Part shown: positions 17,472 to 28,595 of the stretch, in pieces
Numbering within the stretch: position 1 is the stretch's first letter
How the letters are laid out: every line of letters begins with the position of its first letter
DNA from: Collinsella provencensis
GTDB taxonomy: Bacteria > Actinomycetota > Coriobacteriia > Coriobacteriales > Coriobacteriaceae
Reading direction: 5' to 3'
Length of the DNA: 64,000 nucleotides
Assembly (NCBI RefSeq): GCF_900199705.1
Contig: NZ_LT904908.1
Coordinates: 255,694-319,693 of the forward strand
The notes under the pieces: model-generated
What the model was told of the DNA's origin: nothing
Database searches by the model: none
What the model saw: the letters and a program-made list of their open reading frames with translations, nothing else
Made by a program: the position numbers and the translations under genes

Positions 17472-18854
17472 ATGGCGAAGCGCGCGAAAAACGGGTCAAT
17501 CGATGTTACTGAGGGAGTCATCTGGCAGCAGTTGCTCATCCTGTGCGTCCCCATTTTCTTCAGCTCATTTTTCCAACAGGCATATTCCCTCATCAATACC
17601 TTTATCTTGGGTCAATTCGGAGGAAAAAACGCCCTGGGCGGTATTCAGGCAACGATGTCGTTGACCGAACTCGCCGTCGGCTTTTCCGTTGGACTTGGTG
17701 CCGGTTGTGCGGTTATCTCGGGCCAGTTCTTCGGTCAGAAAGATGACGAGCATCTTTCCCGCTCGGTTCATACCGCGATGACGATTGCCTTGGTGCTTGG
17801 TGCCGTCCTATCGGTTCTCGGTGTGGTCTTCATGCCATCCATCCTCGCATTCATGGGTACCCCTGAAGAGCTCATGTGGGAGTCCGTTGCGTATTCGCGC
17901 TGCTACTTCGGAGCCATGGTCTTTGCGCTCGTTCTTAACATGGGAACGGCGCTTCTGCGCTCTGTGGGTGACACGCGTGCGCCCGCACTTATCATCGCCT
18001 CAGGTTGCGTGTTCAACGTGATATTCGACCTCATTTTCGTGGCGCATTTTAAGATGGAGGCGCTGGGTTGCGGTATCGCAACGGCTTTGACTATCGCCAT
18101 CAACGCCACGATGGTGATGGTGCGCATGATGCGTGCGAAGGGCGCATGGCGGCTCGATATCCATAAGCTCGGCATCGACCCCACACTGTGCAAAAGCATG
18201 ATTTCGTGCGGTCTTCCGCTCGGTATCCAGTCCAGCGTGTATTCCTTCTCTAACATCATCGCGCAGTCCACGGTGAACAGCTTCGGCGCCGACGCGGTGA
18301 CGGGCTGGGGTCTTTCCGGTCGTTTGGATGCCATCGTGTGGATGGTGACTGAGGCGCTCGGCGTCGCAATCACCACGTTTTCTGCCCAGAATTTTGGTGC
18401 GCACAACTACGAGCGTATGCGCAAGGGTTACCACACGTCCCTGGTTATCACCGTCACGCTCGTCGGATGTCTGGCTCTTTTCCTGGTCACGTTTGTGAAT
18501 CCGCTTGCACGGTTCTTTATCGACGACGATGTCGTTGTGGGGTACACCAGCAAGATGATCCACTTCATCGCGCCGTTCTACCTGTTTTACTCCGTGGTCG
18601 ACAACACATCGGGCGTCATTCGCGGGTCGGGAGAGAGCTTCCGCCCCATGTTGCTTACCATTGTGGGAACCTGCGTGTTCCGAGTGGTTTGGCTTCTGCT
18701 CGTTGTGCCGATGCATCACACCCTCGAAACGATGCTGCTCGTTTATCCCGTGACGTGGATACTCACGGCCGTACTGTTCGTGCTTTATCACCACTTCGGT
18801 CATTGGCTCACGCACGCCGAGGAACGTCGCGAAAAGCTGGAGCTCTCCATTTAA
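17472..18854 (+). CDS. MATE family multidrug/metabolite efflux transporter
   Basis: A 460-residue polytopic membrane protein with about twelve predicted transmembrane helices in two homologous halves. The family pattern is visible: PIFFSSFFQQAYSLINTFILG near residue 28, QATMSLTELAVGFSVGLGAGC near residue 62, and the repeat PLGIQSSVYSFSNIIAQ near residue 248. It exports cationic drugs or metabolites in exchange for Na+ or H+. The substrate is unknown. ATG 17472 follows GGGGAAGG. It stands between the RNA methyltransferase and ftsH with its own gaps. Confidence 0.92.
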   Translation: MAKRAKNGSIDVTEGVIWQQLLILCVPIFFSSFFQQAYSLINTFILGQFGGKNALGGIQATMSLTELAVGFSVGLGAGCAVISGQFFGQKDDEHLSRSVHTAMTIALVLGAVLSVLGVVFMPSILAFMGTPEELMWESVAYSRCYFGAMVFALVLNMGTALLRSVGDTRAPALIIASGCVFNVIFDLIFVAHFKMEALGCGIATALTIAINATMVMVRMMRAKGAWRLDIHKLGIDPTLCKSMISCGLPLGIQSSVYSFSNIIAQSTVNSFGADAVTGWGLSGRLDAIVWMVTEALGVAITTFSAQNFGAHNYERMRKGYHTSLVITVTLVGCLALFLVTFVNPLARFFIDDDVVVGYTSKMIHFIAPFYLFYSVVDNTSGVIRGSGESFRPMLLTIVGTCVFRVVWLLLVVPMHHTLETMLLVYPVTWILTAVLFVLYHHFGHWLTHAEERREKLELSI

Positions 18855-18961
18855 GATGGGGCGACGATGTTGGCGGGAGGTTCCCGACAACCTATCCGTT
18901 TATTGTCCGCATTGCTGGGTATCCTCAAACCATTACGTATTACTACGGATGGAGAAGATCC

Positions 18962-20866
<1,905 letters not shown>

Positions 20867-20906
20867 CAGTAGACTGCATAGTTTATTCAAATGAAAGGGG
20901 GTGCCC

Positions 20907-21713
20907 ATGGCATTTCAAAATGATGATGTGCGTTTTGCGGTCTTGATCGATGCGGATAACGCAAGCGAGAAGTACATCAAGATCGTGCTTGATGAGGTCG
21001 CAAATGTCGGCGTGGCAACGTATAAGCGCATTTACGGTGACTGGACGAGCACAAGGCTCAACAGTTGGAAGTCCTGCCTGCTCGATAACTCGATCACGCC
21101 CATGCAGCAGTACGGCTATACCGTCGGCAAAAATGCGACTGACTCGGCCATGATCATTGATGCCATGGACATCCTCTATTCGGGTACGGTCGATGGTTTT
21201 GCCATTGTTAGTTCCGATTCGGACTTCACCCGTTTGGCCGCGCGCTTGCGTGAGAGCGGCATGCAGGTCATCGGTATGGGGGAGCAAAAGACCCCCAAGC
21301 CGTTTATCTCGGCATGCAATCAATTCAAGTACCTTGACCTGCTCTATGCACAGCAACAAAACAACGAAACTGAGGTGGTTGAGGATACCGAGGATGCCGT
21401 GTTAGCTTCCACGCGACCTGAAAAGCAGCATCGTTCGCGCCGCAAGCCTGGTGATACGAGCACCATGAAAACGCTCAGCACGGCTCCTGTTCTTTCGGCA
21501 ATTGATGCGATTCTCGACATCCACGGTGACGACGACGGTTGGATCGACCTGGCATGGTTGGGCAACCTGCTCGTTAAGCGCCTGCCTGATTTCGATGTTC
21601 GCAATTACGGCTTCAACCGCCTGTTCCCGTTCCTGAAATCGCTCGATGCGTATGAGTTCAACGAGCCTGATGGTCAGTCGGGAGCGCGTGCAATTTACCT
21701 GCGGATGAAGTAG
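20907..21713 (+). CDS. NYN-domain ribonuclease-like protein with C-terminal OST-HTH/LOTUS domain
   Basis: A 268-residue protein. The N-terminal NYN/LabA (PIN-like) domain has the acidic residues expected of a metal-dependent nuclease: D in FAVLIDADNAS near residue 15, D in NATDSAMIIDAMDI near residue 80, and D in IVSSDSDFTRLA near residue 104. A charged linker (residues 160-190) leads to a roughly 60-residue C-terminal domain (AIDAILDIHGDDDGWIDLAW to NRLFPFLKSLDAYEF) matching the OST-HTH/LOTUS winged-helix pattern. Such two-domain proteins resemble eukaryotic MARF1-type RNA regulators, so RNA cleavage or binding is plausible. ATG 20907 has AAAGGGGG upstream. It follows ftsH by 40 bases. Confidence 0.85.
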   Translation: MAFQNDDVRFAVLIDADNASEKYIKIVLDEVANVGVATYKRIYGDWTSTRLNSWKSCLLDNSITPMQQYGYTVGKNATDSAMIIDAMDILYSGTVDGFAIVSSDSDFTRLAARLRESGMQVIGMGEQKTPKPFISACNQFKYLDLLYAQQQNNETEVVEDTEDAVLASTRPEKQHRSRRKPGDTSTMKTLSTAPVLSAIDAILDIHGDDDGWIDLAWLGNLLVKRLPDFDVRNYGFNRLFPFLKSLDAYEFNEPDGQSGARAIYLRMK

Positions 21714-21778
21714 GTCTGGCAATATCACGTATAATCTGCCTTTCCATGTGTAACAACGTGGAGAGCTTGAGATTTTCC

Positions 21779-21807
21779 TTGGTGAATGCACCTGTCTTGT
21801 GTATACT
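21779..21807 (+). promoter_or_regulatory. Promoter for rplS
   Basis: TTGGTG at 21779-21784 and TATACT at 21802-21807 have a 17-base spacer. The implied leader of about 60 bases contains a possible GTGTCG/CGGCAC stem around 21830-21852. A perfect TATAAT at 21730-21735 lacks a matching -35. Confidence 0.5.
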
Positions 21808-21876
21808 TGTCGACGTTTGTTCAACCTATGTGTCGGCGTACGCGTGCGGCACCTCTAGAAGAGTAAGGAAGCAAAG

Positions 21877-22218
21877 ATGGATTACATCCGCGCAATCGAG
21901 CGTCAGCAGATCCGTGAGGATATGCCCCGCATCCTCGTTGGTGACAACGTCAAGGTTCACTACCGCATTAAGGAAGGCGACCGCGAGCGCATCCAGGTGT
22001 TCCAGGGCGACGTCATTCGTCTCCAGGGTGCTGGTTCCCGTGAGACCTTCACCGTCCGCAAGATTTCCTACGGTATCGGTGTTGAGCGTACCTTCCCGGT
22101 TCATTCCCCGAAGATCGCCAAGCTCGAGGTTGTACGTCACGGTAAAGTCCGTCGCGCCAAGCTTTACTACCTGCGTGATCGCTCTGGTAAGGCCGCTCGT
22201 ATTCCCGAGAAGCGCTAA
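21877..22218 (+). CDS. rplS: 50S ribosomal protein L19
   Basis: A 113-residue basic protein of the L19 family, located at the 30S-50S interface. Conserved regions include [23 protein letters not shown], the [22 protein letters not shown] block and the C-terminal [21 protein letters not shown] 21877 follows AAGGAAG. rplS is often near rnhB and yraN, as here. An intrinsic terminator follows at 22250. Confidence 0.97.
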   Translation: MDYIRAIERQQIREDMPRILVGDNVKVHYRIKEGDRERIQVFQGDVIRLQGAGSRETFTVRKISYGIGVERTFPVHSPKIAKLEVVRHGKVRRAKLYYLRDRSGKAARIPEKR

Positions 22219-22249
22219 GACGCACGCACCGGTTTCATCCGTGCTGTTT

Positions 22250-22280
22250 GCGGGTCGCCCTTTGGGTGGCCCGCTTTTTT
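22250..22280 (+). terminator. Intrinsic terminator after rplS
   Basis: A ten-base-pair stem (22250-22259 with 22265-22274, including two G-U pairs) with a CTTTG loop is followed directly by six T residues. Confidence 0.85.
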
Positions 22281-22317
22281 GTGCCACAATGCTGTCGAAT
22301 GGATGCGAGGTATAACG

Positions 22318-23106
22318 ATGGCAAATATGACAATCTCTGCTTCGGCGACTGTTGTGGCTGCTGAACTGGCAAGCGCTCCCTTTGAGGAAATTAAGACGCT
22401 GGTTGATCGCTACGCCGAGGACCCGCGTATTCAGGTTCAAAAGGCCTGTTCACGTGCCATGAATCGCTATGAAAATGAGCTTGCCGAGCGCAATCGAGTC
22501 GATGACATGTATGCCACCATGCTTGAATTGGGTGGCGAGGGCGTAGTTGTCGGTGTTGATGAAGTGGGGCGCGGTTCCGTTGCGGGCCCGTTGACCGTAT
22601 GTGCCGTTTGTCTACCCGCAGAGCCGCACATCTGGGGCTTGAATGATTCCAAAAAGCTGATCCCTGCACGCCGTGAAATGCTCGCTGTCCGAATTGCCGA
22701 GGTCGCTCGTGCAATTGGCCTTTGCCATATTCCGCCTGAACGAATCGATGAGATCGGGATGGCCCGTGCGCTACGCGAGGCGGTTGCCGGGGCTGTGGCA
22801 GACACGGGTTTAACGCCCGATTGCGTGCTTATGGATGGCAACCCGCTCGGAGCCGTTCCCAATGAACGGGATGTCGTCAAGGGCGATGCCAAGGTTGCGT
22901 GCATTGCCGCCGCATCTATCGTGGCCAAAGTGACGCGTGACGAGATGCTCGTTGAGCTTGATGGCGAATACCCCGGTTACCATCTTGCCCAATCAAAGGG
23001 ATATGCCTCTCCCGAACACATCCAAGCGATCAAGGAACATGGGCTTACACCTATACACCGCGTGAGCTTCTGCGGAAACTTTCTGGAGACTGCTCGCTTG
23101 TTTTGA
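22318..23106 (+). CDS. rnhB: Ribonuclease HII
   Basis: It cuts RNA in RNA-DNA hybrids and at misincorporated ribonucleotides. The 262 residues consist of an approximately 70-residue N-terminal helical extension, as in Bacillus-type RNase HII, and a catalytic domain. Catalytic acidic residues lie in GVDEVGRGSVAGP (D and E) and CVLMDGNPLG (D), with the KGDAKVACIAAASIVAKVTRD block after them. ATG 22318 has GCGAGG seven bases upstream; longer starts would run into the rplS terminator. Confidence 0.94.
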   Translation: MANMTISASATVVAAELASAPFEEIKTLVDRYAEDPRIQVQKACSRAMNRYENELAERNRVDDMYATMLELGGEGVVVGVDEVGRGSVAGPLTVCAVCLPAEPHIWGLNDSKKLIPARREMLAVRIAEVARAIGLCHIPPERIDEIGMARALREAVAGAVADTGLTPDCVLMDGNPLGAVPNERDVVKGDAKVACIAAASIVAKVTRDEMLVELDGEYPGYHLAQSKGYASPEHIQAIKEHGLTPIHRVSFCGNFLETARLF

Positions 23107-23280
23107 TGCTCCTGTGTTGAGTTGCACCGCACAATCAAATTGCCTGTCGTCCTGAGCTTTCGTTTTAGTTGAAGTCTGTTTGGGTGTTGGAAGCGCGTCA
23201 GTTCATCTGGGCACTCAAAGGGATTAATTTGAGACCCTCAGATTGATACTCCTTTCACGTTCCGTTGAGAGGAGTGGGTT

Positions 23281-23769
23281 ATGGGTCGAAGCAAAAACAG
23301 GGAGCGTGCACACGAGCTGCTCGAGGCACTCTTGCAAGGGGATTCTTCTGAGCTGGGCGATGAGGGGCTGGAGTGTCTTCCGACGCAGTTGCTGGGAGCA
23401 TTAGGTGAAGAAGTCGCCGCTTGGTATCTCGAAGAGCGCGGATATGTGATTGTTGAACGCAATTACCGCTGCCCTGAAGGGGAAGCGGACATCGTCGTGC
23501 TTGACGAGGACAACTCCGAAGTTGTGCTCGTTGAGGTTAAGACACGCCGGGAGCGTTCGGGAATTGACATGACGTATCCCGAGGAAGCCGTGACACCCCA
23601 TAAACGACAGCGCTATCGTCGTATTGCCCATTACTATGCGGCGGAGCATTATCCCGTTCCCGCAATCCGTTTTGATGTCATCGCCGTTTGCATCGATCCA
23701 GATCAAGAGGCGAGAACAGGCACGATTCACCACATCTGCCGTGCTTTTGATTGGGAGGCGGAGCGGTGA
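23281..23769 (+). CDS. YraN family (UPF0102) endonuclease-like protein
   Basis: A 162-residue protein with an N-terminal charged extension of about 40 residues, then the YraN core: LGEEVAAWYLEERGYVIVERNYRC, GEADIVVLDED and VLVEVKTRR. The E...D...ExK pattern is that of restriction-endonuclease-like folds related to Holliday-junction resolvases. No activity is established for most members. The neighbourhood rnhB-yraN-comM-dprA is a classical conserved block. ATG 23281 has GAGAGGAG upstream. Confidence 0.88.
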   Translation: MGRSKNRERAHELLEALLQGDSSELGDEGLECLPTQLLGALGEEVAAWYLEERGYVIVERNYRCPEGEADIVVLDEDNSEVVLVEVKTRRERSGIDMTYPEEAVTPHKRQRYRRIAHYYAAEHYPVPAIRFDVIAVCIDPDQEARTGTIHHICRAFDWEAER

Positions 23770-25307
23770 GCGGGAAGGCCGCAATGCGCACGTATGCCGT
23801 ACATGCGGCCTGCATTCGGGGCGTCGAGGCCTTTTCCGTGACGGTTGAGGTCTCGGCGTCCGGAAGCATTCCGGGAATCAGTATCGTGGGGATGGCGGAT
23901 GCAGCTGTTCTCGATGCGAGAAGTCGAATACGGTGTGCGTTGCGTTCCAGCGGTTTTGAAGTTCCTCGTAGCTCATTTACGGTGAACTTGGCGCCCGGAG
24001 ACATTCGGAAAACGGGGTCGGGCTTTGATTTGCCTATTGCAGTTGCGGTTCTTGCGCTCTCGAATCAGATACCGCTTTCCGATCTTGATGACTGCCTTTT
24101 TGTGGGGGAGCTGGGACTTGATGGATCGGTATGCGGAGTCAAGGGTGAGGTTGCCTACCAATTGCTCGCGCGTGAACGCGGCCTACGGTTGATAAGTGGC
24201 CATTCGAAGGACCACGTTGCGATTGCAGGTGTCGAACAAAGATACCTCGATCGTCTCGATGGGCTTCGAGAGGGGATTGAGCGGGCTAGTAAGACCTTCA
24301 TGAACAATCGGTCCGAGGACGAGATCCGACTTTCGGTGCTTGATTACAGCGACGTGATTGGCCAGGAAGTGGCGAAGCGTGGCATCACGGTCGCGGCAAC
24401 AGGCAGTTTGGGGATGCTAATGATTGGCTCGCCTGGTTCGGGAAAATCGATGCTTGCACGACGGATGACGGGGATTCTTCCGCCCATCTCGGAGCGTGAG
24501 CAGCAGGAGGCCCTTTGCGTGCATTCAGTCATGGGCGAACCAACCGACATGCTGCTTGCTGGATTTCGGCCTTTCAGAAGCCCACATCATAGTATTTCTT
24601 CTGCCGGCCTGGTGGGAGGTGGCAGGCCCGTTCGGCCGGGGGAGATTAGTTTGGCCCACGGGGGAGTGCTGTTCTTGGACGAACTCGCTGAGTTTTCGTC
24701 TCAGACACTGCAAATGCTTCGTCAACCGCTTGAAGACGGTGCCGTGCGAATCGTGCGCGTGGATGGCTCTTATTCGTTTCCAGCACACTTTCAGCTGATA
24801 GCAGCGAGCAACCCCTGCCCTTGCGGATATCTAGGCGACAGAGAGGTGACGTGCAGGTGCTCTGACGCGGCAATTGAACGGTACCAGAATAAGTTGGGCG
24901 GTCCTTTAGCCGATCGAATCGATTTGATTTTGAACGTGGCACGGCCTGATGCACGGTTGATTGTGCAGGGAGAAGAGGGCATGGGCACGCAAGAGATGCG
25001 AGGGCAAGTTGAGCGCGGCAGGGCATTTTGTACTTGGCGAGAACAGCGAGCAGCGAAAACTGGGAGAGCCGTTAACAAGACGGCTGGAAGTTTAGATGCC
25101 GCTATCTCGGAATTTGACCTTAATGGTGAAGGGCAGGATATGCTGCTTGATATCTCGCATCGAAATCATTTGACCGGACGTGGCATCGTACGCCTTTGCA
25201 GAATCGCTCGTACGATTGCAGATATTGATGAGGCTGAGCATGTGAGTCCATTGCACTTACTTGAAGCGTCACAGTTGCAAGGGAGACGCGGGAATGAGCA
25301 CATGTGA
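23766..25307 (+). CDS. comM: ComM/YifB family Mg-chelatase-like AAA+ ATPase
   Basis: A 513-residue AAA+ helicase family linked to branch migration during natural transformation. The N-terminal domain (VEVSASGSIPGISIVGMADAAV) is followed by AAA+ Walker A GSPGSGKSMLARRM near residue 225, Walker B GGVLFLDELAEF, and a C-terminal Mg_chelatase_C domain with NPCPCG and GRGIVRLCRIARTIAD. GTG 23766 overlaps the yraN stop (GTGA) and has GGAGGCGGA just upstream. ATG 23784 is an alternative start. dprA overlaps its 3' end. Confidence 0.93.
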   Translation: MSGKAAMRTYAVHAACIRGVEAFSVTVEVSASGSIPGISIVGMADAAVLDARSRIRCALRSSGFEVPRSSFTVNLAPGDIRKTGSGFDLPIAVAVLALSNQIPLSDLDDCLFVGELGLDGSVCGVKGEVAYQLLARERGLRLISGHSKDHVAIAGVEQRYLDRLDGLREGIERASKTFMNNRSEDEIRLSVLDYSDVIGQEVAKRGITVAATGSLGMLMIGSPGSGKSMLARRMTGILPPISEREQQEALCVHSVMGEPTDMLLAGFRPFRSPHHSISSAGLVGGGRPVRPGEISLAHGGVLFLDELAEFSSQTLQMLRQPLEDGAVRIVRVDGSYSFPAHFQLIAASNPCPCGYLGDREVTCRCSDAAIERYQNKLGGPLADRIDLILNVARPDARLIVQGEEGMGTQEMRGQVERGRAFCTWREQRAAKTGRAVNKTAGSLDAAISEFDLNGEGQDMLLDISHRNHLTGRGIVRLCRIARTIADIDEAEHVSPLHLLEASQLQGRRGNEHM

Positions 25308-26220
25308 CATGCGACTTGAGATTGAACGGGATGACGAAGCGTATCCCGCCTGCGTTTTGGAGCTTCATGACGCCCCGCAACGTCTGTATGTGCGCGGTAA
25401 TGTCGAGATGCTGGGCGCCCCCGCTCTTTCGATTATCGGGTCACGTTCTGCGACTCCTTATGGATTAGCTTTGACGGAGATGGCGGCGCGTATTGGAGCC
25501 GAAGCGGGGCTCACGATAGTCTCAGGTGGCGCAAAGGGATGTGACAGCGCTGCAGGTAGAGCGGCCCTCAAGGCTGGAGGAAAGCACGTCGTGGTATTGG
25601 GAACAGGGGCAGACGTGCCATACCCTGCCTCATCTCGATCGCTGATTGAAGAAACTCTGGAACGGGGAGGAGCGGTTGTATCGCTGGAGCCATGGGGAAC
25701 ACCTCCCCAACGCTGGGCATTTCCCAAGCGAAATCGTGTGATCGCAGCTCTATCGCAGGCATTGTTCATCGGTGAGGCAGGGATGCCCTCCGGAACCTTC
25801 AGCACGGCTGAAACGGCTTCAGAGCTTGGGCGAGAATTGCTTGTAGCGCCTGGTTCGGTTTTCTCGCCTCAATCACGCGGGGCAAATTACCTTATATCGA
25901 ACGGCGCCTGCTGTATTGCAGACGAAGAGACCCTTGAGGTTGCGATTTCGCGAATATATGGTGTTTTACGATTTGAACGGCCTCAAGCTCAAGGAATTGA
26001 AGGGGTTAGCGCTGATGAACGCCGAGCCCTGACCATGTTGATTGCAAATGCCATGCGTGTCGAGGAACTTGCTCTATCTATGAAATTGAGCAGTCTTGAT
26101 TGTCTTCAGCTTCTAAGCAGGATGGAGGTGAGTGGGTTGGTCAAGCGTTTGATTGATGGAAGGTTTTCGCCCACAAAGACCGCACTTCACGCACTTACAC
26201 GGTTGGGGCAAAATGGATGA
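25294..26220 (+). CDS. dprA: DNA processing protein DprA
   Basis: It loads RecA on incoming single-stranded DNA during transformation. The Rossmann-like core contains LSIIGSRSATPYGL near residue 49, VSGGAKGCDSAAGRAAL near residue 74, LGTGADVPYPASS and FPKRNRVIAALSQALFIGEA. A C-terminal winged-helix domain runs from about residue 245 (LTMLIANAMRVEELALSMK). The N-terminal SAM domain of longer DprA proteins is missing (308 residues). ATG 25294 overlaps the comM stop; ATG 25309 is an alternative. Confidence 0.93.
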   Translation: MSTCDMRLEIERDDEAYPACVLELHDAPQRLYVRGNVEMLGAPALSIIGSRSATPYGLALTEMAARIGAEAGLTIVSGGAKGCDSAAGRAALKAGGKHVVVLGTGADVPYPASSRSLIEETLERGGAVVSLEPWGTPPQRWAFPKRNRVIAALSQALFIGEAGMPSGTFSTAETASELGRELLVAPGSVFSPQSRGANYLISNGACCIADEETLEVAISRIYGVLRFERPQAQGIEGVSADERRALTMLIANAMRVEELALSMKLSSLDCLQLLSRMEVSGLVKRLIDGRFSPTKTALHALTRLGQNG

Positions 26221-26247
26221 ACGTAGGATTCGACCGATAGGGGCATC

Positions 26248-27582
26248 ATGCCATTTGATTGTGTAACGGTGGTTGGCGGAGGGTTGGCTGGTTGTGAATG
26301 CGCCTGTCAACTTGCCGATCGCGGAATGAAAGTCCGCTTATGCGAGATGCGTCCCGAGGTTGAATCGCCTGCGCACAAAACCGACGGTCTTGCCGAGCTC
26401 GTGTGTTCCAATTCGTTAAAATCCACCCGGATTGACTCCGCCGCCGGACTGCTTAAAGAGGAACTTCGGCGTATGGGATCTGTCCTGCTGAAATGCGCTG
26501 AGCGAGTGGCTGTTCCGGCCGGTGGGGCCCTTGCCGTCGATCGAGAGCGTTTTTCTCAATTTGTCGAGGAAGAAATCTCCGCTCGTCCGCTTATCGAGGT
26601 GGTTCGAGGTGAGGTAACGGAAATACCTGAAAGTCCATGTGTGATTGCTGCGGGCCCGCTATGTTCTCCTGCGCTTTCAACACGTGTGATGGAGCTCGTG
26701 GGCGGAGAGTCCCTTTCGTTTTTTGATGCGGCGGCGCCGATTGTGGATGCGTCAACAATCGATCGAGAGATCGTGTTTGCTCAATCTCGCTACGATGATG
26801 CGGCTGTTGGAGATTATCTCAACGCTCCATTTACTAAAGATGAATACGACGCGTTTATCGATGCCTTAGTTGGAGCCGACCGCGTCATTCTGAAAGATTT
26901 TGAGCGACGTGAGCTTTTTCAGGCGTGTCAGCCCGCTGAGGAAGTTGCGCGCACGGGGCATGATGCCATTCGTTTTGGCGCTATGAAACCCGTCGGTTTG
27001 ACCGATCCGAGAACGGGGAAGCGCCCATGGGCTGCCGTTCAACTTCGTGCCGAAAATGAAGCGGGCACAGCGTATAACCTTGTGGGTTTCCAAACCAATT
27101 TGACGTTCAGTGAACAGAAGCGCGTGTTCCGTATGATTCCTGGCTTGGAGAACGCGGAGTTTTTCCGGTATGGAGTTATGCACCGTAACACGTTTGTCGA
27201 TGCCCCCCACGTACTCGATCGCACCTTTAGGGTTCCTGGAACTTCGGTTCGCCTTGCAGGACAAATCACCGGAACGGAAGGCTATACGGAGGCCATTGCT
27301 TCAGGGTTACTTGCCGCTCTGAATACGTATGCTGATTCCATTGGAGCCGAACGGGTATCTTTGCCCGTTACGGGTGCATTTGGTTCTCTCGTTGCACACG
27401 CAACCAATCCCGAGACGGTTGATTATCAGCCCATGCATGTGAACTTCGGCGTTGTCCCGCCGTTGGAGGATGGGACGCGCCGAAGCAAGCGTGACCGCTA
27501 TGCAGCGTATTCCGACAGGGCATTGCGGGATTTGGATGGCTACATGGCCACACGTGGCGATTTGTTCGCTTGTGGTGCATAG
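26248..27582 (+). CDS. trmFO: Methylenetetrahydrofolate-tRNA-(uracil-5-)-methyltransferase TrmFO
   Basis: A folate- and FAD-dependent enzyme making ribothymidine at position 54 of tRNAs. Its 444 residues begin with the FAD-binding VTVVGGGLAGCECACQLADRG, then LCEMRPE and ELVCSNSLKS, and the C-terminal GQITGTEGYTEAIASGLLAA and YQPMHVNFGVVPPLE blocks are typical. The dprA stop is 27 bases upstream, with no topA gene in between, although topA often separates these two genes in Firmicutes. xerC starts three bases after it. Confidence 0.95.
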   Translation: MPFDCVTVVGGGLAGCECACQLADRGMKVRLCEMRPEVESPAHKTDGLAELVCSNSLKSTRIDSAAGLLKEELRRMGSVLLKCAERVAVPAGGALAVDRERFSQFVEEEISARPLIEVVRGEVTEIPESPCVIAAGPLCSPALSTRVMELVGGESLSFFDAAAPIVDASTIDREIVFAQSRYDDAAVGDYLNAPFTKDEYDAFIDALVGADRVILKDFERRELFQACQPAEEVARTGHDAIRFGAMKPVGLTDPRTGKRPWAAVQLRAENEAGTAYNLVGFQTNLTFSEQKRVFRMIPGLENAEFFRYGVMHRNTFVDAPHVLDRTFRVPGTSVRLAGQITGTEGYTEAIASGLLAALNTYADSIGAERVSLPVTGAFGSLVAHATNPETVDYQPMHVNFGVVPPLEDGTRRSKRDRYAAYSDRALRDLDGYMATRGDLFACGA

Positions 27583-27585
27583 AGC

Positions 27586-28506
27586 ATGTCGATGGGTGCG
27601 CACGACGCGTTGTACGACGCGATAGACGATTACGTTGCATATATCTCGCGTGTTGAGGGGATGTCTCCTGAGACGGTCCGCGCGTATTCCCAGCATCTTG
27701 AGGCATATGCACGCTGGAGTGAACGTTCTCAGGTTGACGGCTTGCACCCTCATGCGCGCATGTTGCGTGGATATTTGGCTGAATTTCGGTCCGCAGGTTA
27801 TGCAGGCAGGACCGTTGCCGCCCATCTCTCGGCTCTTCGCTCTTTTTTCCGTTGGTTAAACCTTGAGGGCATAGTGGATACGGATGTCGTTGGGGCGCTT
27901 GCGACGCCCAAGTTGGATAAGCCACTGCCCCATACGTTGACTATGGCGGAACTCGACCTGCTGATGAAGGCACCGGAAAAAGAGACAGCTGAGGGGCAGC
28001 GAGATGCTGCCATGCTCGAGCTGTTCATTGCGAGCGGTGCGCGCATCTCGGAGTTGGTGCGGCTTTCCGTCGGCGATATTGATGAGAGAGAGGGGTTCGT
28101 CCGGCTTTTCGGAAAAGGTTCAAAAGAGCGAATCGTTCCCATGTATCGGCGAGCTGTTACTACCGTCATGGATTATGTCTATGACGGTCGCGTCAAACTC
28201 ATAGGGGAGAGTGGCGCAGGCAGTCCTGTGGATGCGCTTTTTGTATCCAATCGTGGTCGTGCGATGAATGCTGCAGCATTGCGCTACCGCTTTGATGTAC
28301 TCAAACGGCGTGCTGGAATTTCAAGTGATGTAACTCCCCACACCATGAGGCATACGTTTGCGACTGAGCTGCTGGGCGGTGGCGCTGATTTGCGCTCCGT
28401 GCAGGAGCTTCTCGGTCATGCAAGCCTTAGCACGACGCAACTTTACACGCATTTGACTCCCGATCGGCTCAAAGTGGCCGTGCACCAAGCGCATCCAAGG
28501 GGATGA
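27586..28506 (+). CDS. xerC: Tyrosine recombinase XerC/XerD
   Basis: A site-specific recombinase that resolves chromosome dimers at dif. The 306-residue protein has an N-terminal core-binding SAM-like domain (residues 5-95, VEGMSPETVRAYSQHLEAY). The catalytic domain carries Arg153 in GARISEL, His252 and Arg255 in TPHTMRHT, the later His in ELLGHASLS and nucleophile Tyr287 in TQLYTHL. The position after trmFO matches the xerC/codV locus of Firmicutes. XerC versus XerD cannot be decided here. It is a housekeeping locus with no integrase-like neighbours. Confidence 0.92.
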   Translation: MSMGAHDALYDAIDDYVAYISRVEGMSPETVRAYSQHLEAYARWSERSQVDGLHPHARMLRGYLAEFRSAGYAGRTVAAHLSALRSFFRWLNLEGIVDTDVVGALATPKLDKPLPHTLTMAELDLLMKAPEKETAEGQRDAAMLELFIASGARISELVRLSVGDIDEREGFVRLFGKGSKERIVPMYRRAVTTVMDYVYDGRVKLIGESGAGSPVDALFVSNRGRAMNAAALRYRFDVLKRRAGISSDVTPHTMRHTFATELLGGGADLRSVQELLGHASLSTTQLYTHLTPDRLKVAVHQAHPRG

Positions 28507-28559
28507 CCATCTCGAACGGCCCTGATATCGATGCGCATGCGCGTTGTCTTTGTGAAGCC

Positions 28560-28588
28560 TTGGCAGATGGCAGATGAGCTGGTATCAT
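28560..28588 (+). promoter_or_regulatory. Promoter for rpsB-tsf
   Basis: TTGGCA at 28560-28565 is separated by 17 bases from TATCAT at 28583-28588, which also has the extended -10 TGG directly upstream. The predicted transcript starts near 28595, giving a leader of about 130 bases. Confidence 0.65.
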
Positions 28589-28595
28589 TCATCGG

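Noticed and set aside
18869-18891. Hairpin (10 bp with one mismatch) between MATE and ftsH
   Set aside because: It has no U-tract, so it is not supported as a terminator, and no regulatory role can be argued.
18467-18961. In-frame extension upstream of ftsH
   Set aside because: It lies inside the MATE gene and lacks FtsH homology. ATG 18962 gives the normal membrane N-terminus.
27586-28506. Tyrosine recombinase as mark of a mobile element
   Set aside because: It is in the conserved trmFO-xerC housekeeping locus with no att repeats or phage genes nearby.
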